A DNA stretch of 64,000 nucleotides from contig JAJEBT010000007.1 in assembly GCA_022822405.1 (NCBI GenBank), forward strand, positions 1 through 64,000, in the 5' to 3' direction. Positions 1 through 9,959 of this stretch are shown here, one piece after another; position 1 is the first letter of the stretch, and every line of letters starts with the position of its first letter. Below the pieces are notes generated by a model, which ran no database searches, was not told where the DNA came from, and saw only the letters and a program-made list of their open reading frames with translations. The translations under genes were made by a program, and so were the position numbers. The DNA is from Alphaproteobacteria bacterium (GTDB lineage: Bacteria > Pseudomonadota > Alphaproteobacteria > MPNO01 > UBA830).

Positions 1-106
1 CTGTACCCGCCCCCGACAGACCGCAATAGATGCAACGCAGGGCAAAAAATGACGCCCGGAACCCCAAAGATCGCCGCAACATCACTCCAGCAGACAATTT
101 CAGAGC

Positions 107-129
107 TCACCACCCCCGTGGTGATTTTT
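107..129 (+). terminator. Rho-independent terminator
   Basis: A perfect 7-bp stem (TCACCAC / GTGGTGA) with a CCCC loop is followed directly by TTTTT on the + strand. This is the classic intrinsic terminator layout and should end a + strand transcript that enters from the left of the window. The gene it serves is outside the window. Confidence 0.75.
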
Positions 130-155
130 GCGGGCTAGGCCTCTTGAAGTCCGCG

Positions 156-175
156 CGGCAGCTCTTAAGCTGCCG
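156..175. other. Perfect 8-bp hairpin, CGGCAGCT-CTTA-AGCTGCCG
   Basis: An 8-bp perfect inverted repeat with a 4-nt loop lies 27 nt after the terminator and about 55 nt before the lipoprotein start. It has no T tract, so it is not an obvious terminator. It could be a 5' leader structure or an operator for the next gene; the sequence does not decide. Confidence 0.4.
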
Positions 176-230
176 ACATGGAGCCGCGGACGCATCACTG
201 CGCCGCAAGCGCAACCGGGGAGTTTGCGCC

Positions 231-923
231 TTGATCCGGAAGGAACCTGCGACCGGCCGTCCTCCGCGTCATGACCGCCACATTCCGGGCTTGCGGGTCC
301 TGCGCCTCACCGCATCGGCTCTTTTCCTCGGCTTCGCCGCGCTTGCAACCGGCTGCGCCACGCCGCCGCCGACGAATCAGGGCGACGTCTGCGAGGTCTT
401 TGAGCAGTACCCCGACTGGTACGACTACGCGCGCGCCTCGGCATCCAGGTGGGGCACCCCGATTCATGTCCAGATGGCCTTCGTGCGCCACGAATCGAGC
501 TATCGGAGCCACGCGCGGCCGCCGAGGAGGTGGTTTCTCTACATCATCCCGCTCGGCCGGCCGTCCTCGGCCAAGGGCTATGCGCAGGCCCAGGATCCGG
601 TCTGGGGCGAATATGAGAGGGAGCGTGGAAGCTGGTTCAGGAGCCGCTCCGACATGGAGGACGCGCTCGATTTCATCGGTTGGTACAACTACAAGACATA
701 TCGCCAGCTGGGCATCCCGCGCACCGACGCGCGGCGGCTCTATCTCGCCTATCACGAGGGGCGGGGCGGATACAAGCGCGGCAGCTGGAAGAGAAAGCCC
801 GGCGTCCAGCGCACCGCCAGCCGGGTCGCCAGCACCGCCAGCCGCTACCGGTCCCAGCTGGCGAGATGCGCATCCCGGTTCCGCTGCGATTCCTGGTACC
901 AGATCTGGCCCTTCTGCAGTTGA
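231..923 (+). CDS. Lipoprotein with lytic-transglycosylase-like (SLT/lysozyme-fold) domain
   Basis: Predicted outer-membrane or periplasmic lipoprotein. A hydrophobic segment ends in a lipobox, LATGC (Cys42 from the TTG at 231). The mature part carries FVRHESS with a candidate catalytic Glu88, followed by a GYAQ segment and a YHEG motif, the pattern of soluble lytic transglycosylases and goose-type lysozyme folds. It would cleave or bind peptidoglycan. The start is uncertain. TTG 231 has GGGGAG 8 nt upstream but gives a long n-region; TTG 291 would give an ideal 21-residue lipoprotein signal but has a weak ribosome site. The track's ATG at 30 would place the terminator hairpin inside the gene and is unlikely. 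It converges on the HD phosphohydrolase gene. The family call is from motifs only. Confidence 0.75.
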   Translation: MIRKEPATGRPPRHDRHIPGLRVLRLTASALFLGFAALATGCATPPPTNQGDVCEVFEQYPDWYDYARASASRWGTPIHVQMAFVRHESSYRSHARPPRRWFLYIIPLGRPSSAKGYAQAQDPVWGEYERERGSWFRSRSDMEDALDFIGWYNYKTYRQLGIPRTDARRLYLAYHEGRGGYKRGSWKRKPGVQRTASRVASTASRYRSQLARCASRFRCDSWYQIWPFCS

Positions 924-1157
924 TCGCTCCGGCGGAAGCCCTGGCCCGCGCCTGGCTAACCGCATCGTTGAGCGAACGGTTGACCCACCGGTCGGCTTGG
1001 GAAAGTTCAAGCGTCCCGCTGGGATTCTGGTGCGCGATGTAAAACGTGCGGACGCCAGGTATCTGCGCGAGTGCGCCGAGCATCATTGGCGCGTCGATCA
1101 TGGTGCTGGACGCCGAGCCGATGGAGTGGCGGCGGGGCACCCGATGCGGGCGCCGCC

Positions 1158-2474
1158 TCAGGACCGCGCGCGGATGATCCGGGCGCGGTTGCCGTCAAGC
1201 CACGCGCTGGCCTCGCCGTGGACGGCGCGGTCGGCGAAGACGTAGTCGGTCGCCGCTACCGGAATGTGATTGAGCACGTCGGAACGGGCGAGCGACGAGA
1301 CGACCCGCCCGTCGCGGAGCCGCACCGGGAAGTCGGCCGCGGCGTCATGCTGGCGGTAGCGGTCGTGGCGGAAATGCTCGGGCCCGAAGCGGCCGCAGAG
1401 CGCCTCGAAGACGAGCTGTCCGGCTTCCGGAGTGAGCTCGCTGCCGTCCGGGTTGCGCCCGTAGATGAGCTTGAAATGCTCGCGCCGGAACACGCGCCGT
1501 GCATGGACGTGCCCGGGTGCACTCTCGTCATGGGCGGCGCGGAACAGCGCCGCCGTGACCTCGTTGTCGGTCAGTCCGAGATGGCGCTCGACATCGGTCG
1601 GGAACATCCCGTCCTCGAGCCATTCGCGGAGGAACTCGGTCAGGTGGATGTCGTAGATTCTCTGGACCGGATGAAAATACACCTGCGTGTACATGAAATA
1701 CCGCGCCAGCATCAGCGCCACCGAGGATTGCAGGCCACCCTCCTCGACGCCGAGCGCCGGCGGCCCGGGCGTTCCGCCGCGTGCGGCCGGCGGCGTGCGC
1801 AGTATGCGCAGCGTGTCGATCAGCCGGTGATGGTCGAAACCTCCATAGGCGGCGCCGGCATGGTGCGAGTCCCTCAGGAGGTAGTCCATCCGGTCCATGC
1901 CGAAGGCCTCGCCGACGATGATCTGCGAGAGGATGGTCTCCCAGTCGGTGAAAGGAAGATCGGGCGCCTTGCCCGGACCGACCGCCAGCCTCGCGATGTC
2001 CTCGTGGCTAAGCGGCGGGTCGGCGCGCTCCCAGATCGACCTCAGTTCACCGCTGGCGATGATCTCGCGCGTCAATTTCTCGTGATCCCAGCCTTCAGGC
2101 AGGAGCGCCCGCTCCGCCGAATGCGAGAACGGCAGATGCCCGATGTCGTGGCAGAGCGCCGCCATGCGCAGCGCCCGGCGCCAGTAGGCGAGCTCGCCGG
2201 GCCGCCCGAGCGGCTCCAGCAGGTCGCGGATCTCGGCGGTCAGGTTGGCGGCATCGGTAACCGTGTCGAAGGCCCGCCCGGCAAGCTCCAACACGCCGAG
2301 GGAATGCTCGAACCGCTTGTGAGTCGCTCCCGGATACACCAGATAGGTCAGCGCCAGCTGGTGGATGTGGCGCAGCCGCTGGAAAGGTCGCGAATTCAGG
2401 ACCTCGCGTTCGCAATCGTCCAGCCGGACGAAGGCGTGGACCGGATCCCTGATCTCGTGAAGCGCTGCCGTCAC
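1158..2474 (-). CDS. HD-domain phosphohydrolase (SAMHD1/dGTPase-like)
   Basis: 438-residue member of the HD superfamily, related to bacterial dNTP triphosphohydrolase-like proteins. The metal-binding residues are visible in order: H57 in RFEHSLG, H109-D110 in ALCHDIGH, and an Asp in GMDRMDYLLRD (D194/D197). It probably hydrolyses a nucleotide phosphate, but the substrate cannot be read from sequence. GTG 2474 was chosen because homologous sequence starts at ALHEIRDPVH and a GGAGG-like site lies just upstream; the track's 40 extra N-terminal residues look non-coding. It is divergent from the relaxase gene. Confidence 0.88.
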   Translation of the reverse strand: MTAALHEIRDPVHAFVRLDDCEREVLNSRPFQRLRHIHQLALTYLVYPGATHKRFEHSLGVLELAGRAFDTVTDAANLTAEIRDLLEPLGRPGELAYWRRALRMAALCHDIGHLPFSHSAERALLPEGWDHEKLTREIIASGELRSIWERADPPLSHEDIARLAVGPGKAPDLPFTDWETILSQIIVGEAFGMDRMDYLLRDSHHAGAAYGGFDHHRLIDTLRILRTPPAARGGTPGPPALGVEEGGLQSSVALMLARYFMYTQVYFHPVQRIYDIHLTEFLREWLEDGMFPTDVERHLGLTDNEVTAALFRAAHDESAPGHVHARRVFRREHFKLIYGRNPDGSELTPEAGQLVFEALCGRFGPEHFRHDRYRQHDAAADFPVRLRDGRVVSSLARSDVLNHIPVAATDYVFADRAVHGEASAWLDGNRARIIRARS

Positions 2475-2791
2475 CCTTGCCTCCCGCGCCCTTCCGCCGC
2501 CGATCCGTGCCGACGGCCACCTTCGATGCCGCCCTCTATCGTGCGCCGCTCCCCATTGCGGGCAGCCGAAGAGCGACAGCCAAACACAACCCACGGGACC
2601 GCAAAACGCAACCCCGCGCAGACACCCCTCGGGAACCGCGCCACTTCAGCCCCGGGTTCGCGCCGGGCGCAGGAAACCCGCGTCCTAAACCGCGTGCGTT
2701 CCGGATGCGGGTTCGGATAGCGTGCAGGACATGCCCGCCGACACCACCGACAGCGCCTGCCGTCCCTGCCACCCGCCGGAGGCGGCCTGAG
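2475..2791. other. Intergenic region between divergent HD and relaxase genes
   Basis: About 317 bases separate the GTG of the HD gene from the ATG of the relaxase gene. It must contain promoters for both. I see no convincing sigma-70 boxes, no long inverted repeats, and no oriT-like inverted repeat that I could defend. Confidence 0.3.
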
Positions 2792-5700
2792 ATGGTCGCC
2801 ACGCACGGCAGGCCGGCCCCGGCCGCATACTATCTCGACAGCCAGCAGACGCTCCACGGCCCGCTTCACGGCGCCGGGGGCCGGCGCGAGGCCAGCGGCG
2901 AGTGGTGGAACCCGGCCGGACTGTTCGGCCTTCCCGACCGCGGCCCGGTCGAAGGTGCCGCGTTCGCCAGCCTCCATCGCGGCTTCTCCCCGGACGGCGG
3001 CACGGCGCTGGTGCGGAACGCCGGCCAACGCCGCCGCTGCGGCATAGACCTCGTGTTCCCGGCCGACAAGTCGGTCTCCGCGCTGTGGGCGATCTCCGAC
3101 CCGACCACGGGCCGACTGATCGAGGAGGCGCATGACGATGCCGTCCGCCTCGCGCTCATGGAGATCGTCGCAAGGCATGCGATGTCGAACACGAAGGTTC
3201 ATGCCGGCGCCCGGACCGGACTTGTTCCCGCCGACGTCATGGGGGCCACGTTCCGGCACGGATCGAGCCGGGCGCGCGATCCGCATCTTCACACCCACTG
3301 CGTGATCTTCAACCTCGCGCGGCTCCGCAACGGCGGCGGATGGCGCGCATCGTGGGAGGCGCCTCTCCATTTCTGGTTGAGGGCCGCGGGAGCGGCGTAC
3401 CAGCACGCGCTGGCCTGGAACCTCCGCGAGCGCATCGGCGTCCGCTGCGGACCCCATGGTCGTAACGGGGCGCTGATACGCGTCGCGGGCGTGCCTCCCG
3501 GGCTGATCCGCCAGTGGTCGAAGCGGAGACAGGCCATGGAAACCGCGATACGGGAGGCCGGAGTGCGGATGCGCAGCGTAACGGGCACCCAGACCGCGAT
3601 GTTCGCGCGGGCCACGCGCGACGAGGAGGACCGGCACCCGGACCTCGAGGAGCTCCGCCCCGTATGGGCGCGCGAACGGGAGTCCTGGGTCTCCAACCCC
3701 GCCCGCCTCATAGCCTCGCTGTCGAAGCCTGACGAGCTGTTCCCGCCACCGAGCCGCTCCGAGATTCTCCGCAAGCTGGAATGCGTGCCCGACGATCTCG
3801 CGGCGCGCGGCTCCCCGTTCTCCCATCCGGAGCTGGTCGAGCGCGTTTGCACCGTCTCCGCCGGCGCCATGGGCTGGCGCGATGCAAACGCGTGGATCAT
3901 GGCCGCCGTGACGCGCCCCGACGTCATCCGGGTCGACAATCCCGAGCGGTCGGCCGCGGCCCGCGCCGGCCAGATGCACTCGCGGTTTTATGCCCTCAGG
4001 GAAACCTCCGAATTCGGGAACGCCCTCAGGGAAACGGCGCGCGAACTGTTCCTGGACACCCGATTCGGCGTGCCCCAAGCCAGGGTCGAGGCACGGATCC
4101 GGAGCCTCACGGCGGCCGGCTATCCGCTCGCCGCCGCCGACATCGCGGCGATCCGCCACGCCACGGCGGCGCACCGCGTCGCCGTCATCGAGTTCGCCCC
4201 GGCGCTAGACCGCAGCCTTGCCCTGCGTCCGGCCGCAGACCTTTATCGCGAGGAGGGCTACCAGGTGATCGGGGCCGCCGCCACGCTCCGCGCGGCCGCC
4301 GAGCTCCGAAACGAGAGCGGTATCGCGTCGATGCAGATCAACAGGCTCCTGTCGATGAACGACAAGGGCGCGCTCGACGACAACCAGGCCGCGGTGTTCG
4401 TGGTTGCCGACGCCGGCATCCTCCTTGAGCGCCAGATTGCGGCGCTGTTTGCGCTCGCCGGGCGCTATACGGCGAAGATCGTCCTGGTTGCGGAAGCGGG
4501 CCAGCAGCCGCCACTTGCGGCGGCTCCGGGCCTCGGCTTCGTCACCGGCGTCACCGGCTGCCTGCGTTCCGGCGGCCGGCCGGCCGGCGACGCCGTGTCC
4601 GAGGCCTTTTCCAAGGATCTCGTCCAGCTCGGCAACGGGCTCGGGGAGACGCTGGAGCGGATGGCCGGGGACTGCGACCGGCTCAGGACCGGCCATCCCC
4701 GCGACTCGGTCGCGGTCGTCGCCCGCACCCGCAAGGAGGAAAGGGTCTTGACCCACCTCCTTCGCGCCCGCCTGCCCCGCTCTGCCGCCGAGGGCGGGCG
4801 CGCCTGCATCCAGATCCACCAGCACAGGGGGCAGATGGCGTACAGGATATCCGTGCCGATGGAGATCCGGGCCGGCGACCGGCTCAGGCTCGGCGCCACC
4901 CTGTGGGAGGCGCGCCTGTTCCGCGGCTCGGTGGTCACCGTCGAGGACATCGTCGCCACCGCGTCAGTCACCGAAGAAGAGCCGCGTTTCCTCATCCGCG
5001 CGGCGACGCGCGACGGGCGGCAGGTCGAGTTCTTCCACAACGATGTCCGCGACAGCCATGGCGGCGTCCGGCTCGAGCACGGATACGCCTGCACGGTCGA
5101 CGAGCTGGTCGGCAGGTTCGACCGCGTCCTGGTGCTCGCCGACGACGGCTGGCGGCGGGGGCAGCTGGAACGCGTTGCGGCCTGCTGCCGCGGCCAGCCC
5201 GAGATCCATGTCAACCGCAAGCAGCTGACGGTGGCGTTCGGGACCCCGGCCGGCGACGACGCGCTTCTCGATCGCCTGCGCCGATGCTGGTCGCTTGCCA
5301 ACGGACGCGGCCATCCCTGCGGAGACCGGAGGCTCCATCCCGACTACTACACCGAACCTAAAAGCTGGCTTGCGGCCAATGACGGCGGCGACGGAACGCT
5401 GCGGCGCCTCGGCCAGGACATCGCCCAGGCCACGCTCGACCTGCGCCACGGCAACACGATCGCCGCCTTCGCCGCCGGCAGGGCCGCGGTGCTCGAAGAA
5501 TGGGCGGCGTGCCGCGAGCGCATCGCCGTCGACGGTGATGCGGCACTGCTCGCGCCATCCGCCGCCGGGACCCTGCGCCGGCACAGGGCGCTCCTTCACT
5601 CCCTCGAGACCCTGCCGCGACGGTGGACACCCCCGGTGCAGCGGATGTTCGCGGCGCGCGGTGGCCTGTCGACGCAAGACATTCGGGAGTTCGTTGCGCT

Positions 5701-6166
5701 CTACCGGCAGCTGCGCGACCAGCGGAGGATCGCGGCGGTGCGCCAGCCACCGAAAGAGGCCGCCCACGCGGACACCGCCGCAATCAAGACCTGGCTGGCC
5801 GAGGTGGCGCGCCAGCGGCGGTTCCGCGCCTTTGTGCTCGATGCCGCGGAACGCCACGCCGGGCGCGCCCGCGAGATCCCGTCATGGCGGAACAGCCTGG
5901 CCGACGCCGAGCGGCTGATCGCCCGCGGCCGCGCGATCCTCGCCGCCGGCGGCGTGGCGCAGACGGGCGATGCGGGACGCGGCGCGGTGCAGGCCGCCGT
6001 GGCGGCGCTCGAGGCGGAACGGCGCGAGGACCTGTCGGTTCCCGACCGGAGGCTCGATCCGGCGCCCGACACGGCGCCGCGCCGGGGCTTGGCTGCCGAG
6101 GTGACACAGGCGCACCGGCAACCCGGGGACCATCGCCTGGCCCGGGGGAGGTCGATGTCCTACTGA
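2792..6166 (+). CDS. MobF/TrwC-type relaxase with degenerate helicase domain
   Basis: 1124 residues. The N-terminal 300 match TrwC/TraI relaxases: paired Tyr13-Tyr14 (nicking tyrosine position), DLVFPADKSVSALW (conserved FxxPKSVS-like segment), and the metal triad DPHLHTHC (H165, H167, H169). The rest aligns with the RecD-like helicase half of TraI/TraA, but its motifs are gone. Where Walker A should be (about residues 464-475) there is no GxGKT; the DEAG Walker B box reads ADAG (about 536); the TIHKSQG segment reads TVDELVG (about 767); and the usual arginine motif is lost. The nicking half could be active and the motor half is probably not. No coupling protein, type IV secretion gene or oriT is visible nearby. 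ATG 2792 has GGAGG 9 nt upstream. Composition resembles its neighbours, which argues against very recent arrival. Confidence 0.85.
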   Translation: MVATHGRPAPAAYYLDSQQTLHGPLHGAGGRREASGEWWNPAGLFGLPDRGPVEGAAFASLHRGFSPDGGTALVRNAGQRRRCGIDLVFPADKSVSALWAISDPTTGRLIEEAHDDAVRLALMEIVARHAMSNTKVHAGARTGLVPADVMGATFRHGSSRARDPHLHTHCVIFNLARLRNGGGWRASWEAPLHFWLRAAGAAYQHALAWNLRERIGVRCGPHGRNGALIRVAGVPPGLIRQWSKRRQAMETAIREAGVRMRSVTGTQTAMFARATRDEEDRHPDLEELRPVWARERESWVSNPARLIASLSKPDELFPPPSRSEILRKLECVPDDLAARGSPFSHPELVERVCTVSAGAMGWRDANAWIMAAVTRPDVIRVDNPERSAAARAGQMHSRFYALRETSEFGNALRETARELFLDTRFGVPQARVEARIRSLTAAGYPLAAADIAAIRHATAAHRVAVIEFAPALDRSLALRPAADLYREEGYQVIGAAATLRAAAELRNESGIASMQINRLLSMNDKGALDDNQAAVFVVADAGILLERQIAALFALAGRYTAKIVLVAEAGQQPPLAAAPGLGFVTGVTGCLRSGGRPAGDAVSEAFSKDLVQLGNGLGETLERMAGDCDRLRTGHPRDSVAVVARTRKEERVLTHLLRARLPRSAAEGGRACIQIHQHRGQMAYRISVPMEIRAGDRLRLGATLWEARLFRGSVVTVEDIVATASVTEEEPRFLIRAATRDGRQVEFFHNDVRDSHGGVRLEHGYACTVDELVGRFDRVLVLADDGWRRGQLERVAACCRGQPEIHVNRKQLTVAFGTPAGDDALLDRLRRCWSLANGRGHPCGDRRLHPDYYTEPKSWLAANDGGDGTLRRLGQDIAQATLDLRHGNTIAAFAAGRAAVLEEWAACRERIAVDGDAALLAPSAAGTLRRHRALLHSLETLPRRWTPPVQRMFAARGGLSTQDIREFVALYRQLRDQRRIAAVRQPPKEAAHADTAAIKTWLAEVARQRRFRAFVLDAAERHAGRAREIPSWRNSLADAERLIARGRAILAAGGVAQTGDAGRGAVQAAVAALEAERREDLSVPDRRLDPAPDTAPRRGLAAEVTQAHRQPGDHRLARGRSMSY

Positions 6167-6312
6167 CGTCCGGCCGCGAACTTCGAGCGCGGGCGCGCTT
6201 GCGTCGAGCGCAGGCGGATGGCACATATTCCGGGTGGCGGACGGTTGCGCCGTGGCATGTTTCCCCTGAATTTCATGCACCAGGATCCGCGGCCGGGCAC
6301 GGAGCGCGAATC

Positions 6313-7212
6313 ATGGCCGGCAGGATACGAACAGCAGTCCTCCCCGTGGCGGGGCTCGGCACCCGTTTCCTGCCCGCAACCAAGGCGATCCCCAAGGAAA
6401 TGCTGCCGGTGGTCGACCGGCCGCTGATCCAGTACGCCGTCGACGAGGCGCTGGCCGCGGGGATCGAGAACATCGTCCTCGTCACCGGCCGCAACAAGGC
6501 GGCGATCGAGGACCATTTCGACCGCAGCCCGGAGCTCGACCGCGTGCTCGAAAGCCGCGGCAAGGAACGCGAACTCGAGGCCGTGAGCCGGATCGTGCCC
6601 GAGGCCGGCCGCATCTCCTACACGCGCCAGCCGGACGCGCTCGGCCTCGGCCACGCGGTCTGGTGCGCCCGCGAACTCGTCGGCAACGAGCCCTTCGCCG
6701 TTCTTCTCGCCGACGACCTCGTCCTCGCCGACGTGCCCTGCCTGAAACAGATGATCGAGGCCGCCGCGGATACCGGCGGCAGCATTGTCGCGGTCGAGGA
6801 TGTGCCGCGGGAGCACACCTCGCGCTACGGCATCCTCGATGTCGGCGCGGACGACGGGCGGCTCGTCGAGGTCCGGGGCCTCGTCGAGAAACCCGACCCC
6901 GCCGACGCGCCGTCGACGCTCAGCGTCATCGGCCGCTACGTGCTGATGCCGGAGATATTCGGGCATCTCGGCGCCATGGACCGCGGCGCCGGCGGCGAGA
7001 TCCAGCTCACGGACTCGATGGCCAAGATGATCGGACACTCGCCGTTTCACGGGCTGCGCTTTTCCGGGCGCCGGTTCGACTGCGGCAGCAAGGCCGGGTT
7101 CCTCGAAGCCAATATCGCGTTCGCGCTTGCCCGCGACGACATGCGCGATGCAGCCACCAAGCTCGTCCGCACCTACGCCGCCGGCGCGCCGCCCGCTGCC
7201 GGGAGCGCCTGA
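6313..7212 (+). CDS. galU: UTP-glucose-1-phosphate uridylyltransferase
   Basis: 299 residues, normal length for GalU. It makes UDP-glucose from UTP and glucose-1-phosphate in the cytoplasm. The nucleotide-binding signature [11 protein letters not shown] and [10 protein letters not shown] are intact near the N-terminus; VEKP and GEIQLTD follow as expected. ATG 6313 has GGAG 8 nt upstream. It is the first gene of galU-ugd-pmm: its stop overlaps the ugd start (TGATG), so the three are almost certainly co-transcribed for surface polysaccharide precursors. Confidence 0.95.
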   Translation: MAGRIRTAVLPVAGLGTRFLPATKAIPKEMLPVVDRPLIQYAVDEALAAGIENIVLVTGRNKAAIEDHFDRSPELDRVLESRGKERELEAVSRIVPEAGRISYTRQPDALGLGHAVWCARELVGNEPFAVLLADDLVLADVPCLKQMIEAAADTGGSIVAVEDVPREHTSRYGILDVGADDGRLVEVRGLVEKPDPADAPSTLSVIGRYVLMPEIFGHLGAMDRGAGGEIQLTDSMAKMIGHSPFHGLRFSGRRFDCGSKAGFLEANIAFALARDDMRDAATKLVRTYAAGAPPAAGSA

Positions 7213-8540
7213 TGCGCGTCGCCATGATCGGGGCCGGGTATGTGGGCCTGGTCTCGGCCGCCTGCATGTCCGAATTCGGGATCGATGTCGTCTGCGTCGA
7301 CAGCGACCGCGACCGGATCGCCGAACTCGAGACCGGCGCGGTTCCGCTCTACGAGCCCGGCCTCGAGGATCTCGTCGCCGGCAACATCGGCGCCCGGCGC
7401 CTGTCTTTCTCCGCCGATGCGGAGGCCGCCGTCGCGGCCGCCGACGCGGTGTTCATCGCCGTCGGCACGCCAAGCCGGCGCGGCGACGGTCACGCCGACC
7501 TCTCCTACGTCCACGCCGCCGCCGAAGAAGTCGCGCGGTTCCTCGACGGCTACACGGTGGTGGTCACCAAGTCCACCGTCCCGGTGGGGACGAGCCGCAG
7601 GATCGCGGAAATCATCGCCAAAGTGCGGCCCGACGCCGAGTTCGACGTCGCCTCCAACCCCGAATTCCTCCGCGAGGGCTCGGCGATCGAGGACTTCATG
7701 CGTCCCGACCGCATCGTCATCGGCGCCGAGACCGACCGGGCGCGCGAGCTTCTGCACCGACTCTACCGGCCCCTCTATCTCCTGGAGACGCCGATCCTGT
7801 TCACCACGCTGGAATCCGCGGAACTGATCAAGTACGCCGCCAACGGCTTTCTCGCGACCAAGATCACCTTCATCAACGAGATCGCGGATCTGTGCGAGAA
7901 GCTCGGCGCCGACGTGCAGACGGTGGCGCGCGGCATCGGCATCGACCGCAGGATCGGGGAAAAGTTCCTCCATGCCGGCCCGGGCTTCGGCGGATCCTGT
8001 TTTCCGAAGGACGCGCTGGCGCTGGCGAAGACGGCCCGCGACAGCGGCGCGCCGGTCCGGATCATCGAGACGGTCGTCGACGTCAACGACCGGCGCCGGA
8101 GCGGCATGGCGCAAAGGATCATCGGGATCTGCGGCGGCTCGGTGGCCGGCCGGACGATCGCCGTGCTGGGCCTGACCTTCAAGCCCAACACCGACGACAT
8201 CCGCGAAAGCCCCGGCATCGCGATCGCGGCCGCCCTCGGCGACGCTGGCGCCGCGGTCCGCGCCTACGATCCGGAAGGCATGGCCGAAGCCGGAAAGCGG
8301 CTGGCGCATGCCGAGTTCTGCAGCGACGCCTATGCCGCCATGACCGGCGCCGACGCGCTCGTGATCGTCACCGAATGGAACGAGTTTCGCCTCCTCGACC
8401 TCGCCCGCGCCAAGGCGCTGATGGCGCGCCCCCTCGTCATCGATCTCCGCAACATCTACGACCCCGACGAGATGCGGGCGGCGGCGTTCGACTATCACAG
8501 CATCGGGCGGGCGCCGGTGCTCGCCGGAGGCGGTTCGTGA
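7212..8540 (+). CDS. ugd: UDP-glucose 6-dehydrogenase
   Basis: 442 residues. It oxidises UDP-glucose to UDP-glucuronate with two NAD+. The Rossmann motif GAGYVG is at residues 7-12 and the catalytic cysteine is Cys263 in [19 protein letters not shown] marks the C-terminal UDP-binding domain. The start overlaps the galU stop by one base and its stop overlaps the next start (GTGA), indicating translational coupling. Confidence 0.96.
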   Translation: MRVAMIGAGYVGLVSAACMSEFGIDVVCVDSDRDRIAELETGAVPLYEPGLEDLVAGNIGARRLSFSADAEAAVAAADAVFIAVGTPSRRGDGHADLSYVHAAAEEVARFLDGYTVVVTKSTVPVGTSRRIAEIIAKVRPDAEFDVASNPEFLREGSAIEDFMRPDRIVIGAETDRARELLHRLYRPLYLLETPILFTTLESAELIKYAANGFLATKITFINEIADLCEKLGADVQTVARGIGIDRRIGEKFLHAGPGFGGSCFPKDALALAKTARDSGAPVRIIETVVDVNDRRRSGMAQRIIGICGGSVAGRTIAVLGLTFKPNTDDIRESPGIAIAAALGDAGAAVRAYDPEGMAEAGKRLAHAEFCSDAYAAMTGADALVIVTEWNEFRLLDLARAKALMARPLVIDLRNIYDPDEMRAAAFDYHSIGRAPVLAGGGS

Positions 8541-9925
8541 GCGGACCCGGCCCGCACCGGTTCGATCCGACCATTCTCCGGGAATACGACATCCGGGGCG
8601 TGGTCGGCGAGACTCTGGACGTCGCCGACGCCTACGCCGTGGGGCGGAGCTTCGGCACGGTGATCGTCCGCGAGGGCGGCGCCACGGCCTGCGTCGGCCG
8701 CGACGGCAGGCTGACCTCGCCGGAGCTCGAGTCCGAACTTGTCCGCGGCCTCACCGACTGCGGTATCGACGTCGTCCGCGTCGGGCTCGGCCCGACGCCG
8801 ATGCTCTACTTCGCCCGCCACATCACCGGCAGCGCCGGCGGGGTGATGGTCTCGGGATCGCACAACCCGCCCGAATATAACGGCTTCAAGATGGTGCTCG
8901 CGGCACGACCGTTCCATGGCGCCGACATCCTTGATCTCGGAACGATCGCCGGGGCCGGCGACTGGGCCTCGGGACGCGGCAGCGCCGGCGACGAGCCGAT
9001 GCTCGACCGCTACGTGGAGCGCCTCGCAGCGGATCATGGCGGCGAACGGCCACTCAGGGTGGTGTGGGACGCCGGGAACGGCTCCGCCGGCGAGGCGATG
9101 CAGAAGCTCGCGGCGCGGCTTCCGGGCGAGCACGTGCTGCTCAACGAGACCATTGACGGCACCTTTCCGGCGCATCACCCAGACCCCACGGTGGCGGAGA
9201 ATCTCGAACAGCTGCGGCGCGCGGTGCTCGGCGGGAAGGCCGATCTCGGAATCGGATTCGACGGCGACGGGGACCGCATCGGCGTCGTCGACGACGCCGG
9301 CGGCATCCTCTGGGGAGACCAGCTGATGGCCTTCCTCGCCGCCGACGTGCTCGAGGACCATCCGGGCGCAACGGTCATCGCTGACGTGAAGGCGAGCCAG
9401 GCGCTGTTCGACCGCATCGCGGCGATGGGCGGCCAGCCTATCATGTGGAAGACCGGGCATTCGCTGATCAAGGCCGCCATCCCCGAGACCGGTGCACTGC
9501 TCGCCGGCGAGATGAGCGGGCACATCTTCTTCGCCGACCGCTATTACGGCTATGACGACGCACTCTATGCCGCGGTGCGCCTGCTCGGATGGCTGTCGCG
9601 CCAGGATCGCGGCCTGGCCGAGCTTCGAAGCGCCATGCCGGAGCTCCTGAACACGCCCGAACTGCGCTTCCCCTGTGCCGAGGAGCAGAAGTTCGGCGTC
9701 GTCGAGCGGATCAGGAACCGACTCGCCGAATCGGGCGCCGAAGTCTGCGACATCGACGGCGTCCGCGTCTCGACCGACGACGGCTGGTGGCTGCTCCGCG
9801 CCTCCAATACCCAGGCAGTGCTGGTGGCGCGGTGCGAATCGGACAGCGAAGACGGGCTCGAGCGCCTCAAGCGGTCGCTTTCCGAGCAACTCCGGGGCGC
9901 CGGCGTCGAGCCTCCGGAGTTCTGA
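8537..9925 (+). CDS. Phosphomannomutase/phosphoglucomutase
   Basis: 462 residues, alpha-D-phosphohexomutase family (AlgC/ManB/CpsG type). It interconverts hexose 1- and 6-phosphates, which here would feed glucose-1-phosphate to GalU. The phosphoserine loop SGSHNP has Ser108 in the catalytic position, and the metal loop FDGDGDRIG and a sugar-binding GEMSGH segment are present. GTG 8537 overlaps the ugd stop and has GGAGG 6 nt upstream. Mannose versus glucose preference cannot be told from motifs. Confidence 0.94.
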   Translation: MSGPGPHRFDPTILREYDIRGVVGETLDVADAYAVGRSFGTVIVREGGATACVGRDGRLTSPELESELVRGLTDCGIDVVRVGLGPTPMLYFARHITGSAGGVMVSGSHNPPEYNGFKMVLAARPFHGADILDLGTIAGAGDWASGRGSAGDEPMLDRYVERLAADHGGERPLRVVWDAGNGSAGEAMQKLAARLPGEHVLLNETIDGTFPAHHPDPTVAENLEQLRRAVLGGKADLGIGFDGDGDRIGVVDDAGGILWGDQLMAFLAADVLEDHPGATVIADVKASQALFDRIAAMGGQPIMWKTGHSLIKAAIPETGALLAGEMSGHIFFADRYYGYDDALYAAVRLLGWLSRQDRGLAELRSAMPELLNTPELRFPCAEEQKFGVVERIRNRLAESGAEVCDIDGVRVSTDDGWWLLRASNTQAVLVARCESDSEDGLERLKRSLSEQLRGAGVEPPEF

Positions 9926-9959
9926 ACAGCGCGCCGGCCTCCGTCCGCGCCGCCGCGCG

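Noticed and set aside
673-1140. Minus-strand ORF with protein-like piece (MMLGALAQIPGVRTFYIAHQ)
   Set aside because: The readable part is short, most of the ORF overlaps the lipoprotein gene antisense, and no start site or family is evident; at most a fragment.
1071-2720. 549-residue + strand ORF
   Set aside because: Antisense to the HD phosphohydrolase, which has conserved motifs; this frame has none and is a high-GC shadow.
2786-2791. CTGAGA near the relaxase start, resembling a TPP riboswitch element
   Set aside because: No second conserved TPP segment or stem is present; it is just the end of the ribosome-binding region.
2471-4174. 567-residue minus-strand ORF
   Set aside because: Antisense to the relaxase domain; composition is Arg/Gly/Ala noise with no motif.
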